64,000 nucleotides of DNA from Thuidium tamariscinum (GCA_947034885.2 OX344749.2:20103501-20167500), one strand, 5' to 3'; numbered from the stretch's first letter, positions 1-11,627 are shown. The notes: a model not told the origin generated them from the sequence alone. Numbers and translations are program-made.

Positions 1-643
1 TCTCCATTTTCCAAAATGAAGTTCGTTTGCCTCAAGAATCTGTCAATATTAAAAGGAGCCATCAATTCAGCTTGAGTAGATCGATGCTCATTCATATCAG
101 ACAAAGGAAAGAACATTTTAATATGTACAAAACTTGTGCTTCCAAATGGAACATAAAAAGAAATATTGATTCCAGTTTGATTAAAGGTATGTTCCCACTA
201 GTCTTTTTTTTCATTTTTAGAACAAAGCTAGATTGGCTACATTTGTGCATACTCTGGAGCTCATTTGGTGAAGTTTCTAGATTCCTCAAGAAAATGAGGT
301 GGTAATAATCAAATGCAAAGAGGATAGATCTGGCTACACTGAGTAAAAATTTACCAAACTAGCTAGCATTGCGTCATTTATTCTTTTTGCCAAAATGACG
401 AATTTTCATAAAGAAGCAAACATTTTCTGGCATTGTCACAAGCAGCGTTCACGGCAAAAAGGCAAAGACCCTAGAGCAATTGATCCATTGACTTTTTATT
501 CATTGTAAATTTTTACAATTGGCAATGTTAACATGATAAGGAAATTGGAAGAGTATGTATGAAGCAAGAGTGTAAATTCATAAAATAAAATTGTTCTTAA
601 AACAACGGGACATGCAATGGTTCATCTTCTCAAGATGCAAAGG
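1..643. other. AT-rich intergenic DNA, no gene seen
   Basis: Only short open frames without recognisable domains occur on either strand. I see no repeat, RNA gene or coding bias here. The segment ends at the left edge of a solo LTR. Confidence 0.5.
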
Positions 644-1174
644 TGTCACGGACGTGCCATACCGAACTTCATCCACACTCTACGGATTCCCGTGAGACCT
701 ATAATGATATAATTTAGTGGTTAATAGTTTAGAGTAGCTTTTAGAAGGTTCTAGAACCTTCGACTAGTATCTAGAACTTTCCAATAGTTTCCGGAAGCTT
801 CCACAAGCTTCCGTATAGTTCTTGTAGTTTCCGGAAGCTTCCATACGAGTCTAGATGCCTCCGAAAGTTTCCATAAGCTTCCGGAAGGTTCCATAGGTGC
901 TTCCTAAGGTCTCTAGGACCTTACTCCGGAAGTTTCTAGAAGTCTAGTATAAGTAGAGAGTTGAGGGTCGTTGCTCCTCACTCTCTTCAACACTAGTTGT
1001 ACCCCAGTCTTGTATTCACTCCTTGTTATCAATACATCTTTTAATTCTCTCACTTTGAGTTGTAGTTTGAGTCACTTGTGAGGAATCCCCTCACTACTAG
1101 TTCAAATTTGTCATTGTTTGAGGTTTCCCCTCAATTCTGATCTTGGTTCCATCCAAGAGTTGTCGTCCGCAACA
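644..1174 (+). mobile_element. Solo LTR-like fossil with a heat-shock-element-rich promoter
   Basis: This 531-bp segment begins TGTCACGG and ends CGCAACA. It is flanked by near-matching 5-bp direct repeats (aaagg at 639-643, aaagc at 1175-1179), as expected for an LTR retrotransposon insertion. It has an LTR promoter layout: an upstream block rich in alternating GAA/TTC units (744-941), a TATA-like box TATAAG at 948-953, then a pyrimidine-rich leader. No primer-binding site, gag or pol sequence lies next to it, so it looks like a solo LTR left by recombination. The superfamily (Ty3 or copia) cannot be decided from the LTR alone. Confidence 0.6.
744..941 (+). promoter_or_regulatory. Cluster of heat-shock elements inside the LTR
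   Basis: Heat-shock factor binds at least three alternating nGAAn/nTTCn units spaced 5 bp apart. Six blocks fit: 744-761 (four perfect units, GAA-TTC-GAA-TTC), 769-781 (three units, one mismatch), 789-811 (five units, one mismatch), 829-841 (three perfect), 879-891 (three perfect) and 929-941 (three perfect). The last ends 7 bp upstream of the TATA-like box at 948. The regular spacing is read directly from the sequence; heat responsiveness is inferred. Confidence 0.7.
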
Positions 1175-1400
1175 AAAGCTCAGTTTTAGAACATGCTTGG
1201 ATCTAGAACAACCTGCTACTAAACTTAATTCAAAGCCCATAATGAGAATTTGCTACAGCTACCCATTGATCATATACTTCACTATAGAGAAAAGTCTCTA
1301 AACTAAATAGTTTCTATAAATATATGCCCATTATACATTCTAAATGAGTATCCAAGGAATTTCAAAGCTTATTCTTGAGGAATGCTAAAGAGCTGAAGCA
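1175..1400. other. Short spacer between solo LTR and hAT relic
   Basis: AT-rich sequence with no recognisable gene or LTR-retrotransposon internal region. Confidence 0.4.
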
Positions 1401-4400
1401 TTACTCGTCTTCTATAGATCCCAACACTTGTATTATCGTAATTTTCGCCATCTTGTAAAACTCAAGGAATGCTTTGACCCTCAAAACTATACATGAATCA
1501 AGATAGTGCCGAAGACAAGTGAGTGGATTTAGGTCGAATGGAGGCTCTATGTGTTTTCTTGCATTGTTCAACATTACTAATTTGAACAAGCCCTGTTGAA
1601 CCTCCAAGTTGTACCAATCTAGCACTGGTGCAATCAAATTCCTCCTTTTGTCAATTTCCACCAACTTGGGCTCACAATAATAGGACATGAGAACGTCCAA
1701 GTGTCTAGGAAAAGTCTCCTCCGCATCAATTTGCAACCAATATTGTGGATAAACTATTCCCAAGGCATCTATGATCTGTTTAGAACGGAAGCAAGCTTCC
1801 AGCTCTATCAACAACTGTTTCACTGCATCTTCCACAATTCAAAACAAAAAGATCATAAAAACTGTAAAAATCACAAATCAAGAGATCAAAATCACCCAAT
1901 TGCAATAACCCATCAATCACACGACTGAGTAGGGACACAATTGAACTCACTGATTCAATCTCATGCAATTGATTAACCAAACTCTGGGACACCAGAGACC
2001 TACAAGTCTCCAATTTGAAGACAACTCTATCTAACAATCGAATCACAAAACAACTAGGTGTAGTAATTTGAAGGAGGTGTTTTGTATTTCATCTTGTGTA
2101 GTACAATCCCAATTTGTTCAATTCAAAATAGATTAAAAAAATCATGTAGTTCTAATTTGGAACTCACTCCAACGATCAATTGCTATTAAATTTGTTTTAA
2201 CCCAACTAGGTCAGATTGTAGTAAGTGCAAAGGCAAAGGGCGTTGTCCCAACCTAAACGCAGGAACTCTTCTTTGGCAGAAACTATGACTAAAATATAGG
2301 CAAAAGAGAGAATTTCAGAAGTTAAGACAATGCTTGACTAGAGAACAAAACATAGAGCTCGTGAGCTCATTCTAATCTTGTGTTCCCAATTAGAAAGACA
2401 TAAGCTCAAGCTTACAATGCATCTGAAGCTTTTCAAAAGTACACAAACAATCAAGAAAGTTGCAAGAGACAATTGAAACTAATAGTGTTTGCATGTGGTT
2501 GCCTTCAGGACATATTATTCCCTCTTAAGGTGTGTTGTGCGAAGGTCTCTAAGAAATATTGGGACCATAGGGAATCCAAAGAAATTGCAAAAATTGAGTC
2601 ACAAAAACATGCATTCCTTGACCAACCAACTTTCCTCAGTAGGACCTATAGAAAAACGAATAAATATTGAATTTCTACATAAACAATCATATGTCACTAG
2701 TTTGGCCTCTTCCAACCACTACACTGTAGAGCTTCCCTCAACCAATTGCCCTGCCACAACATATCGAGAAAGAAAGAGCGTGTGCAGTGAACTTCAAGAA
2801 ATACAATCCCTAAGCTGACAGTACCATTGTACCACACTCCTTCTCCTCTATTTTCACAAATTATCCCCACAAAAATAACTCAAATAAATTGATCAACTTC
2901 TTTTAAACCCCATCAAGACTATTCTTTCTCACTTGACCTAACCTTGATCGTTTGATGAAGTCAAGAATTTACCAAGGACATGTCAGCAGAAAATTTGGCG
3001 ACAACAACCAATTCAATAGGTCGTTGATGAAAAATTGAAAACACTCCGCTCTCAAATGATTCAGTAACAATGATACTAGAATTGAATAACCTCTTGACCT
3101 CCCTATTCAAAAACAATATGATAATGATCCACAAACCTTGCAGCCCTTTTTTCCCGTTTCTAGGAGAAGGCTACATTGGCCGCACACGTATTTGCATTTG
3201 TACAATTGAATTACAAAACGACCATCTAAAATAATCTCAACAAAGTCTGAATAATGCAGAAAAAACGCTAAATGAATTGAAATCATTGAAGCATAGAAAC
3301 TGTTGGTTACTAATCGGCAAAATCAACAGATTCTTTAGTCCTTGAAATATAATAAAGCACGCAGATGAAGCCTAAATTGAAAGACTATAAAGCTGCTACC
3401 TTTGCAATTCACAAGGATACATAAATAATTCAAGAAGTACCTGTACACTTTGTCTTCACATCGTCGACCAAGGACGACATCACTTCATGATCTATAGGTG
3501 CGTCCTCATGCTTTGCCCAAATCTTCTACCCATTAGCCATGAAAACAAGTTGAGTTAATTCATCATTCATGATGTTACACATCTCCTTTATATGGATTTG
3601 TCTATGTGAACAATCTAGCATATTTTTAAAGGCCTAGAACTCATCTGCTGCATAAGAAGTGCTCTTATTAACGTACAAAGTAAACAATTGCCCGTCAACA
3701 ATTTTTAAAGCAACCATGAAATCACACACAAAGACATCCCATTTTTGAGCAAAAGTAACAAGTAGGTCCATTGTTGCTAACAATGGCATGAGGACTATCA
3801 TCCCAAGAAGGGAATATGGATCAACCAATAGGCGCAAGCATTTCTATGAGCAAAACACAAAATTGAAATTAATTAAATGAATAAGCATTGACATGCATCC
3901 TTGGCATTACAATGGTAAACCATTATTCTATTACTACAAGCGGTAAGGGAACAGACAAAGGGCGACAAGGCTAATGTATGCATGCAAAAAGATTACTACT
4001 TTGGAACCAAGAAGCAAACAATGGGACGATGGTTGGGTAAGAACTCGCTACCTCCTACACTGTCAAGTGAAAACCATGAGGATCAGAGGTACCGAGGCAT
4101 TATCCCACTGAAATTTTGAGGCAAATTCTAAGGTATTGCAACAAATTTGACAAGAAAATTTTAAGGTACTAAAGGGGATTCAAGAATTTTTTCAATGACC
4201 CATCGTCACCAAAAGAGCTTCTAAATAGCACTACAATTGCATTTTACATGGAAAGACAGGTTTTATTTTTTAAAAGATGCACCGTTCAAGAAGCGGCTAC
4301 AATTGAAAGCGAAAGTGTGAATGCTGGCTTGGTCGACAGACAAAGCTACGAGAAGATGGAGGACTTCCTTGCCAAACTAGGATTTGGCTTCATGACTGCG

Positions 4401-5600
4401 AGACTCTTAATTCATAGAAAACTCAATACTGCACTATCTAGCGGACGAGTCATTGTTGCTCTAACTACTTACAAGCAATTTGTGGGTCTAAAATGTATTG
4501 GGCACCCATTTGCAAACATTGCTCGAGGGTACCCTAGCCTAGAATCAAAAAGCAATCAATTTGCCGCAGAAATGAAATTGAAGACCGATACTATATTCCA
4601 ACTCCAGCCAACAAATTAATAGTTTACGTAAACCTCAGAGTACACAATGACAAGTAAAAGTATCTAATCTTATCGTGATTGAAACTTCTTGATGCTGAAA
4701 TACAATGAGCTTATCGCACTCTTACGTTATCCTACAATCTGCGAGCATTGCAACTAAACAATTACTATTTTGAGAAAAGGTGGGAGTAGATGAATACCTT
4801 TGCTACATCATTCTTGGTGGAATCGGCTTTCATCTTCGCTAATAGAGTGCGGTAGTCTATTAACAGCCTACGCGAAGGCTTCAAGAACGATACCCATCTT
4901 GTTGCAACTTAAAGAAGCGGCTTCAGTCCCTTTGTTTCCATCACTTCTCCCTATTTTTGGTATTCACTCAAGCGCTTAGGGCTCTTATTGAAATAAGCAT
5001 GTACCTTTTGGATAACTTGCTCTATAACACAAAATATCGATAAAAAAACAATGATCTTGTTACAAGATTGCAATGGTGCGCCATATAGTGAACCCTTGTA
5101 CAGAAAGGAGCAAATTTGGTTTGCAGTTGCATTATAACACCAATTCGAGTACCTTGGAAAACACTAACGTTGTCCGCACCAAAGCAAAAGAACCTCTTTG
5201 AAATTTGTTCTACAATCAAATCACCTCCAAGAGTCTAAGCACTAGGTCTACTGTCTTCTTGCTCGCCTTCAAAAATCTCGTCGCGATTGGAAACTTTTTG
5301 AGCGAAGTTGTGTAGTAGTGAGATTGAGTTTGAGCGTAGTTGTAAATTTTTGAGTAAAGAGAAATGTTTAGTGAACTAGGAGAGGTAATCACTTTCATTT
5401 CAGCATTAGTTCTGCTATTGCAAAATGTTTCAGTGGAATTGCCAGGTTGCAAGACGCTTAATCTTCTTGACCTCCCTCTCAGATTGCATCCATACCAAAA
5501 ACTAAACTCACAATCATGCCCCCCTCTCATCATACTCATCTCAATACAATTGTTGCCATACTAAAAACTAATTGATCGAATTCAATTCTTACTTCAAGTG
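1401..5600 (-). pseudogene. Decayed hAT-like transposase (ZNF862/DUF4371-like)
   Basis: Several minus-strand blocks, in the right order, resemble the hAT-like transposases often annotated as zinc-finger protein 862-like. From the N-terminal side: 5022-5219 reads CFGADNVSVFQGT, then KFAPFC and HYMAHHCNLVTRS, the hAT core around HCxAHxxNL. 4960-5040 reads QKVHAYFNKSPKRLSEYQK. About 4803-4905 reads RWVSFLKPSRRLLIDYRTLL, the conserved TRW block. 3634-3837 reads LLATMDLLVTFAQKWDVFVCDF and GQLFTLYVNKSTSYAADEF. 1401-2046 holds a C-terminal-like block with RHLDVLMSYYCEPKLVEIDK. The blocks lie in different frames with stops between them, and no hATC dimerisation domain is evident, so this is a relic; splicing could explain some of the gaps. 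Terminal inverted repeats were not found. Confidence 0.6.
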
Positions 5601-6127
5601 TCATCTGAATTTGTAGAAATTGTGTAGTTGGAGGCCCCTTAGTTCCTGCCTTGGCTGCACTTGAACTTGCTATGGATCACAGCTCTCAAGGATCGAACAA
5701 AAAGCAACAAGAAGAATCAATGCGCACTAAAAATATGAACACAAGAACAAGAATCATTGCGCAGGACTTGGAAAGGAAGCAAGAAAGATACTATAGAAAG
5801 AGGGAGCGAGGAAGCTACCACCCGCGCGAAGAACACTTCAAGGGAAATGGACCCTATTCTACAAAAAATTTGACAGAAAAGTGTCCAGAATGACAACCTA
5901 ATGTCAAAAATGACAGCCATAACTTCTAAAAGTTGGCACTTTGTCAATGCAGTCAATATTGCAATGTTTGTTAAATTCTTGTCAATTTCTCAATCAATTT
6001 TGACAAATAAGATTAATGTCTTCTTAGAAATCCAACAAGATTTTACATATAATTTTTATTTTAAATACAAAATGTCATTGCAATCTTCAACCAATCATCA
6101 TCAACACCTTAACATTACTTGTTTATA
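5601..6127. other. Spacer between hAT relic and palindrome
   Basis: A plus-strand frame at 5651-5893 is rich in K, R, E and Q and matches no family I know. The motif gacagaaaagtgtcc near 5873-5887 has a similar copy near 7387, on the other side of the palindrome. No gene can be supported. Confidence 0.35.
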
Positions 6128-7050
6128 GGGGAGTAAAACTCTCTTTATATATTTGGAGTGGTAGGAGGTCAACCAATCCAAGTGGGATATATAAATTTTT
6201 GAAGTTGTGAGAGCTCATAGCGAGGCTCATAGTTAAGTTAAAAACTCGAAATTTTCTATTTAAACTAGAATTTCAAACCTCATTTAGGCATAGTAGAATG
6301 TCTCTTTTCATAAACATTTGAACTAAGACTAATTAGAATATGAATTGGAGTTTTAAGTCCAAGAATCCATTTGACATTTCAAGTTTGAAATCAAAAGTTA
6401 TGGACAGATTTCGAAGAGGAAGTTTGAAAAATTATAATAAGAAAAATTTCAAACACCTCTTTGAAATTTGTCCATAACTTTTGATTGGAAACTTGAAATG
6501 TTAAATAGAGTTTTGTAAGCAAAACTTTAATTGATTTTCTAACTAATGTTAGTTCAATTTTTTTGAAAAAACACATTATACTATGCTTAACTGCTTAAGT
6601 GAGGTCTAAAGTCCTAGTTTTAACACAATTCCTATTTCTAACTTAGTATAATGTTAGTTAGAAAATCAATTAAAATTTTGCTTACAAAACTCCGTTTGAC
6701 ATTTCAAGTTTGCAATCAAAAGTTATGGACAAATTTCAAACAGGTGTTTGAAATTGTTCTTATTATATTTTTTCAAACTTCCTCTTTGAAACCTATCCAT
6801 AACTTTTGATTGCAAACTTGAAATGTCAAACAGATTCTTGGATTTGAAACTTCAATTCATATTCTAACTAGTCTTAGTTCAAATGTTTATAAAAAGAGAC
6901 ATTCTACTATGCTTAAATGAGGTTTGAAATCCTAGTTTATATACAAAATTTTGAGTTTTTAGCTTAACTATGAGCTCTCACAACTTCAAGAATTCATATA
7001 TCCCATATGGGTTGGTCAACCTATGTGTACATAAAGAGCCTCTCTTCTCC
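6128..7050. repeat. Compound imperfect palindrome (foldback-like), about 0.92 kb
   Basis: The left arm (6128 to about 6590) is repeated in reverse complement by the right arm (about 6640-7050). Matching landmarks are gggatatataaatttttgaag at 6183-6203 against the reverse of cttcaagaattcatatatccc at 6982-7002, and CATAGTAGAATGTCTC at 6289-6304 against its reverse at 6898-6913. Inside each arm is a smaller inverted repeat built on AAAGTTATGGACA / TGTCCATAACTTTT. A unit like actatgcttaaatgaggt occurs three times (left arm reversed, centre, right arm), so the structure is nested. No coding sequence is seen. Confidence 0.75.
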
Positions 7051-8651
7051 ATTCATTTCACAAAATACAAATGGTTCATGGAGAAAAACAATTTATTGAA
7101 TAAATTAACATCATGATTTTAATTTGTTTTGGTCAACATTCTTGAAAGTTGATTAAAAAAAATTTTAAAATTTAAATCATCCAAAAGTATTTCATCTAGA
7201 ATTTTATCATTCATTTGATAAAATTTCATCTAATTTTTTTTAGCCATTATTTGAACTATTTTATTAAATTCTTAGAAAATAATTTTTTGAAATAAATGAC
7301 GTGGAAAAAATCCACGTTAGCAAAGAAAAAAATCTACAGCAGCAAAAAAGTGAGAGGAAGACTTGCTGACATGTATCTTTGTCCAAATTGATAGAATTCT
7401 GTCAAAAAAGTGTCCGAAATAGGCACTCCTAATCTACAACAGAGTTGACAGAACTCTATCAAAATTATTATCAAATAGGACACAGTTCCCTTGTAGTGGA
7501 AGGAAAAGGCGGGGGAACTATCGATTTAGATAGCAACGCTCATCCTCCTCTCAAATCTAGGAAAAGGTAAGATTTCAAAGTTGAAATCTTCAAATGGTCA
7601 AACCCTGCCATAATTTGTGGCATTTCTAAAATATCAATCAAATTGCTCACAAAAAACAAGTTTGACAAGTGTTACTTGAGAGGCTTGGTAGCATGGTGTG
7701 AACGTCAAGGTAAAGTTTGTACAGTGATAGGCATTGAACACTGCTACATGGCTTAGATGTGGAGAGGCCCTAAGAGACACAAATGATTATGTGGCACAAA
7801 ATATGACTATTGTGGCCTTAAAGCCACATCATTGGTTCCATTTCCATATTGAAAACTTTGTGTTCTCTTGCATTCTATAGGCTGATATTATAGCAAAGGG
7901 CGTGGAAATAGAATAAAAATCTAATTTAAATTAGAGTAAAGGAAGTCTGTGGGGATCCTCACAAGGATGTACACTGGCCCTACTGATTTTCTATGATGTG
8001 TCCACCTTTCAGCCCTGCCCCCGAAAGAAGCGCAATGGGACACTATGTCAAACCAAGCCCCCTATAATAACACCAAAATTTTAACTAACAACAAGTGGGA
8101 ACATACCTTAATTTCATTCATTTAGGGGATCTGATTGTCATTTTGCAAGTTCATAGTGGGGTTTTCAAGATAAACTGATTATAGTTGGGTTGAATTGTGG
8201 CTTGAAATCGTAAATGATTACGAGTATTTCTTTTGAATGCAATTCCTCACTTATCAGCTCTATCTCTGTATTATATACAAGTGAGTGCAAGTAATGAATA
8301 TGTATTGTATAGTTATCCATATTTGATTGTAACATAGGTTTGTTGCACATTGAGATAGGGATAGTCATACCTCCTTGGAGAAGCAAATTCTCTCGAAGAA
8401 TGAGAAGTTGGTGAGAGAATCAAAGAGCCAACAAGGAGTCGTTGTATGTAAAGAAGGTGTGACATCATTTTTTGTTGTTTAGAGTATAGAGAATGAAAAG
8501 TTGAGGATGGATTACTTACAAAGCCAAATCGGGTAAGATTGGGCCCAATCAGACATGGTGAAGTTGGTAGCAATAATAGTAAAAGTAGGGCAAGAAAAGA
8601 GTGATGTAGCACAAGATCAAAAATTCCTTGAAAAGTTTTTCTTTAAAAACA
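7051..8651. other. Intergenic DNA without recognisable gene
   Basis: AT-rich with moderately less AT-rich stretches. Weak minus-strand frames at 8165-8612 have no domain. The sequence ttcccttgtagtg ending at 7499 resembles a CACTA-transposon terminus read outward, but no partner end with a matching 3-bp duplication was found. Confidence 0.4.
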
Positions 8652-8782
8652 ATAGCCAACGAGAAAATACATCAAACAACGAGAAAATAGCCAACGAGAA
8701 AATACATCAAACAACGAGAAAATAGCCAACGAGAAAATACATCAAACAACAAGAAAATAGCCAACGAGAAAATACATCAAAA
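8652..8782 (+). repeat. 35-bp tandem repeat, about 3.7 copies
   Basis: Units starting atagccaacgagaaaata begin at 8652, 8687, 8722 and 8757, an exact 35-bp period. Each unit itself contains two similar halves built on caacgagaaaata and acatcaaacaacgagaaa. Copies are nearly identical, suggesting recent expansion. No coding role is apparent. Confidence 0.9.
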
Positions 8783-9772
8783 ATTGCAATTGAGGTGAAT
8801 TGTGACTACCCTTAATGTGAAAAGGGAGTCTTTTACAAAAATTAGGGAGTACAGTGGTGCTTGAAGAATTTTCTTTAATCCTAGAAAAGCCTTAAGGTTT
8901 CTAGATACTTGTATTTAACCTCACAATCCTTCAATTGTGAATTAATATATGAATTGTGATACATTGCTATTTACAAACCATTATGATCATTGATTTACCT
9001 TGTATTGAAAAATATTTAGTCAGTTTTTTCCTCATCAAATACTATTGTATTCATAATATACTATACGACTGCAAAGGGCTTTAGGGCCCTTCTAGGATAA
9101 ATAAGATGTTCTTTGTAATGCAAGGTGTGAACACAAACTAAACTTACTAGGTGTAGGAGGGAGTTTTTTGAACATTTTTTTGCTAAAATATGATGATTTT
9201 TTTTCAAAGAATATCTTAGAGATATATTGTCTCTTGCTTATAGAATGAATGAAATTGTAAAATGATGCCAAATTTTAAGACCATATTACTCTAATTAGGA
9301 CAAATGTACACTATTTTGGATGACAGAACAAGTTTCATCTATATATTGTAGGTTTCATCTTTTTATGGATGTAAATAGTTTCATTACTACAATAAAGATT
9401 GCTTTTGGCATTGCCCTTGATGAATGAAAAAAACCAATCAACCTAAGGTGGAGTCACTATATGGTCACATATCAAGTGAAGGTGAAGCCACTTATAACTA
9501 ATGAATTAAGCAATTTAAGGCATGATTTATTTTAGTGCATTGCAAAACAAATATTTTCAAAGGTACAATAATAGATATGATGGGGATTGTATAAACTTTG
9601 GTAATTTTATTGCTTGAATTGAGATAACTATGAATTTTGAAAAACAAAAAGTGCTTGGGATCCATAATCAATCTTTAAACTTTTCTAATTCCAATCATTC
9701 AAGAACTACTTTTCTAATCATTGCTTTCTACTTTCCTATTCATTAATTTAGAACATGTGTCATTGTTAAGAT
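8783..9772. other. AT-rich intergenic DNA
   Basis: No gene recognised. The stretch around 9640-9740 (motif ccaatcattcaagaacta) is loosely similar to sequence in the spacer of the 38-40 kb palindrome, which suggests an old shared repeat. Confidence 0.35.
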
Positions 9773-10084
9773 AGGTGACCTATTTTTGATCGCAAGACGT
9801 TAAATCCTGTAATCGAAACTGACGTGGCACAGGTAAATCGAGCCCCCAACAAATAAAATTTCTTTTACCAAGGGTTGATAAGGGTTTTGGGGTTTATATT
9901 TTGTTGGTTTTTTTGGTTGTATCAAGGTCGTCCCTAGTTAATTTGGGGTCTTCGTCTCTCCGAATCTAAATATGAATTCAAAATTTGGAAAAAACAAAAA
10001 ATTTAAGTGTTTACCCTAGGGTAAATCAAGCTGCGCCACATTAGTTTTGATTACAACATTTAATGTTGCGCTTTTGGATCACCT
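9773..10084. mobile_element. Non-autonomous TIR element (MITE-like), 312 bp
   Basis: The two ends form long imperfect terminal inverted repeats of about 65 bp. The left end starts aggtgacc and continues through GTTAAAT, TGTAATCGAAACTGACGTGGC. The right end, read in reverse complement, starts aggtgatcc and continues through ATTAAATGTTGTAATC and AAACTAATGTGGC. The middle is non-coding. Long TIRs suggest a Mutator-like family, but no convincing 9-bp target duplication was found, so the superfamily is open. Confidence 0.65.
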
Positions 10085-10379
10085 TCTATTTCCAATCTAT
10101 AAGTTGCTTTTTTTCCTACAAAATTGTGGTATAGTTCTTGGAGTAGTTATAGCATATTATGATTTGTTGCAAGGCTCTCAATATTGCAACCAATCCTTGG
10201 TCAATTTTGCAATTAACTAAAGGGCACAAATGGAAAGGACTACATCACTGTTACAAATTGAAGACAATATTCCACTTAAAAGTTCATAGTAATTATGTTT
10301 TTTGTAATATAATTCTGAAGAAAATATGCAATCCTTCTCAACTCAATTTTTGTAGATGAATTTTTTTTTGCATTCTACA

Positions 10380-10660
10380 AGCTTGCTTTTCAAATGTATG
10401 TAATTGCTTAACCCTAAATGATGGACTAGTGACCGTAGAAATCATGTATTTTGATTCCATATGACATCATTTACTTCAAAAAAGTCAAATATATTCATTG
10501 GAAGTCAAAGCCCTATAGAAAATCTCCCCTTTCCACCCCTAAAAATGAGGACCAATAGTTGCACTTCCATTTTACAAGGGAAGATTCTTTCTCATTTAGC
10601 AGATGTAAAATGTCCTCTTCAGCGTTTAAGGGTTAAGTGGTTGAAAATTGGTTAGCTACC
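10380..10660 (+). repeat. Dispersed repeat, copy 1
   Basis: This stretch matches the reverse complement of 42290-42600 along about 250 bp. Shared landmarks are ttcattggaagtcaaag, cacccctaa, ttttacaagggaagattctt and gcgtttaagggttaa. A third, more diverged copy lies near 42990-43160. The family is non-coding; its ends are not defined. Confidence 0.65.
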
Positions 10661-10702
10661 CTTGTCCCAACTTTGAAAAGGAGAAAAAAAAACATTCCAA
10701 CC

Positions 10703-11035
10703 TTAAGATAGAAGGCTCTTAAATGGAGCGGGTTCTAAAATGGTGCCCTATCTTAAATGTACAGTGCTTGTACATGTTGCTTTTTCATAGCCTTCAATAG
10801 TGTATTGATAGTGTACATTTTAGCTAGGGCACCATTTTAGAGCCCTATACCCTTTCAACTTCAAAATTTGAGAACTAATTCAAAAAAGCTCAGAAAAATA
10901 TGAAATGACTTGGGTTAGATGTCAATTCTACTTGTCTTTGAAGGAAAATTTACTAAAAAATATTTCTAGAATTTTTACCTCCCTGAAATTTTGTTTCAGC
11001 CCTTAGATGGTCCATTATAAGACCTCTTACCTTAC
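10703..11035 (+). mobile_element. 330-bp TIR family, copy A
   Basis: This is a member of a MITE-like family with copies at 50770-51089, 56219-56538 and about 59645-59970. Shared internal landmarks include tagagccctat, ttcaacttcaaaattt, cacttgtctttgaa-like and aaaatatttc. Ends are degenerate inverted repeats: ttaagatagaaggctc on the left against the reverse of gacctcttaccttac on the right. It lies about 0.6 kb upstream of BiP. This copy is the most diverged from the dyskerin-promoter copies. Confidence 0.7.
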
Positions 11036-11122
11036 TTGAAAATACCTCAACCGCTATGGTTGCGAATGGAAGGTCCAACCTTAGTCAACAATGATAGACT
11101 GGACACAGTGGCATGTGCGATG

Positions 11123-11357
11123 CCACGTTGGCAGATGCCGCGTCGCTTGGTGATGGGTGTGCACCAATGCCGAGCCTGCGCGCCGGAATGACGCGATCAT
11201 TGGCCTTGTCGACCAATCAGCGTCTCGTCTGACGTGGAAGGGACACCTCTGGGCCAACCAGACCGCCGAGCCACGCTAGTGGGTTCACACCGACAGTCCA
11301 AGTGGCAACGAACTGACGTCACACACTGAAGCCAGCCAAATGGAGAATTTTCCAGAA
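11123..11357 (+). promoter_or_regulatory. BiP promoter: UPR and heat-shock motifs
   Basis: Upstream of the BiP start are CCAAT boxes at 11164-11168 and 11213-11217, CCACG cores at 11123-11127 and 11271-11275, TGACGTGG at 11230-11237 (the core bound by plant UPR factors of the bZIP28/bZIP60 type), a TGACGTCA palindrome at 11314-11321, and a perfect three-unit heat-shock element GAAttTTCcaGAA at 11345-11357. CCAAT and CCACG are not at the strict 9-bp ERSE spacing. No clear TATA box is seen. Stress induction is inferred from motifs and from known BiP biology. Confidence 0.55.
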
Positions 11358-11627
11358 CCAACAAGGTTGTCAGCCCTAACGCATTGATAACTCTTGCAGA
11401 ATTCGAGCTCCACGTAGTGGAACTGAGATTTGTGGGTTGAGCATTGTCTAACGCGCGCCTTTGGTGATTGGCACCAAAATCTGTTGTGGGTTCTTAGCCT
11501 TAGTTTCCGTAGATATCCTCAGTGGAGTTGGCGTTGCTGTTGCTGTGGTTTGTTTGAGTGTTGTGTTTTCTCCGAGGTTGCGGTGAGCTTAGGGTTTGGT
11601 GGATTGGCAGTGGAGGGGGCAGCCAGC

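Noticed and set aside
4248-4619. 123-codon plus-strand frame
   Set aside because: It begins with ATG but lies opposite the decayed hAT transposase, with no recognisable domain; chance or antisense frame is more likely.
4228-7499. CACTA-type transposon from cactacaatt to cccttgtagtg
   Set aside because: Only eight bases match at the ends, and the 3-bp flanks (tag and gaa) do not agree.
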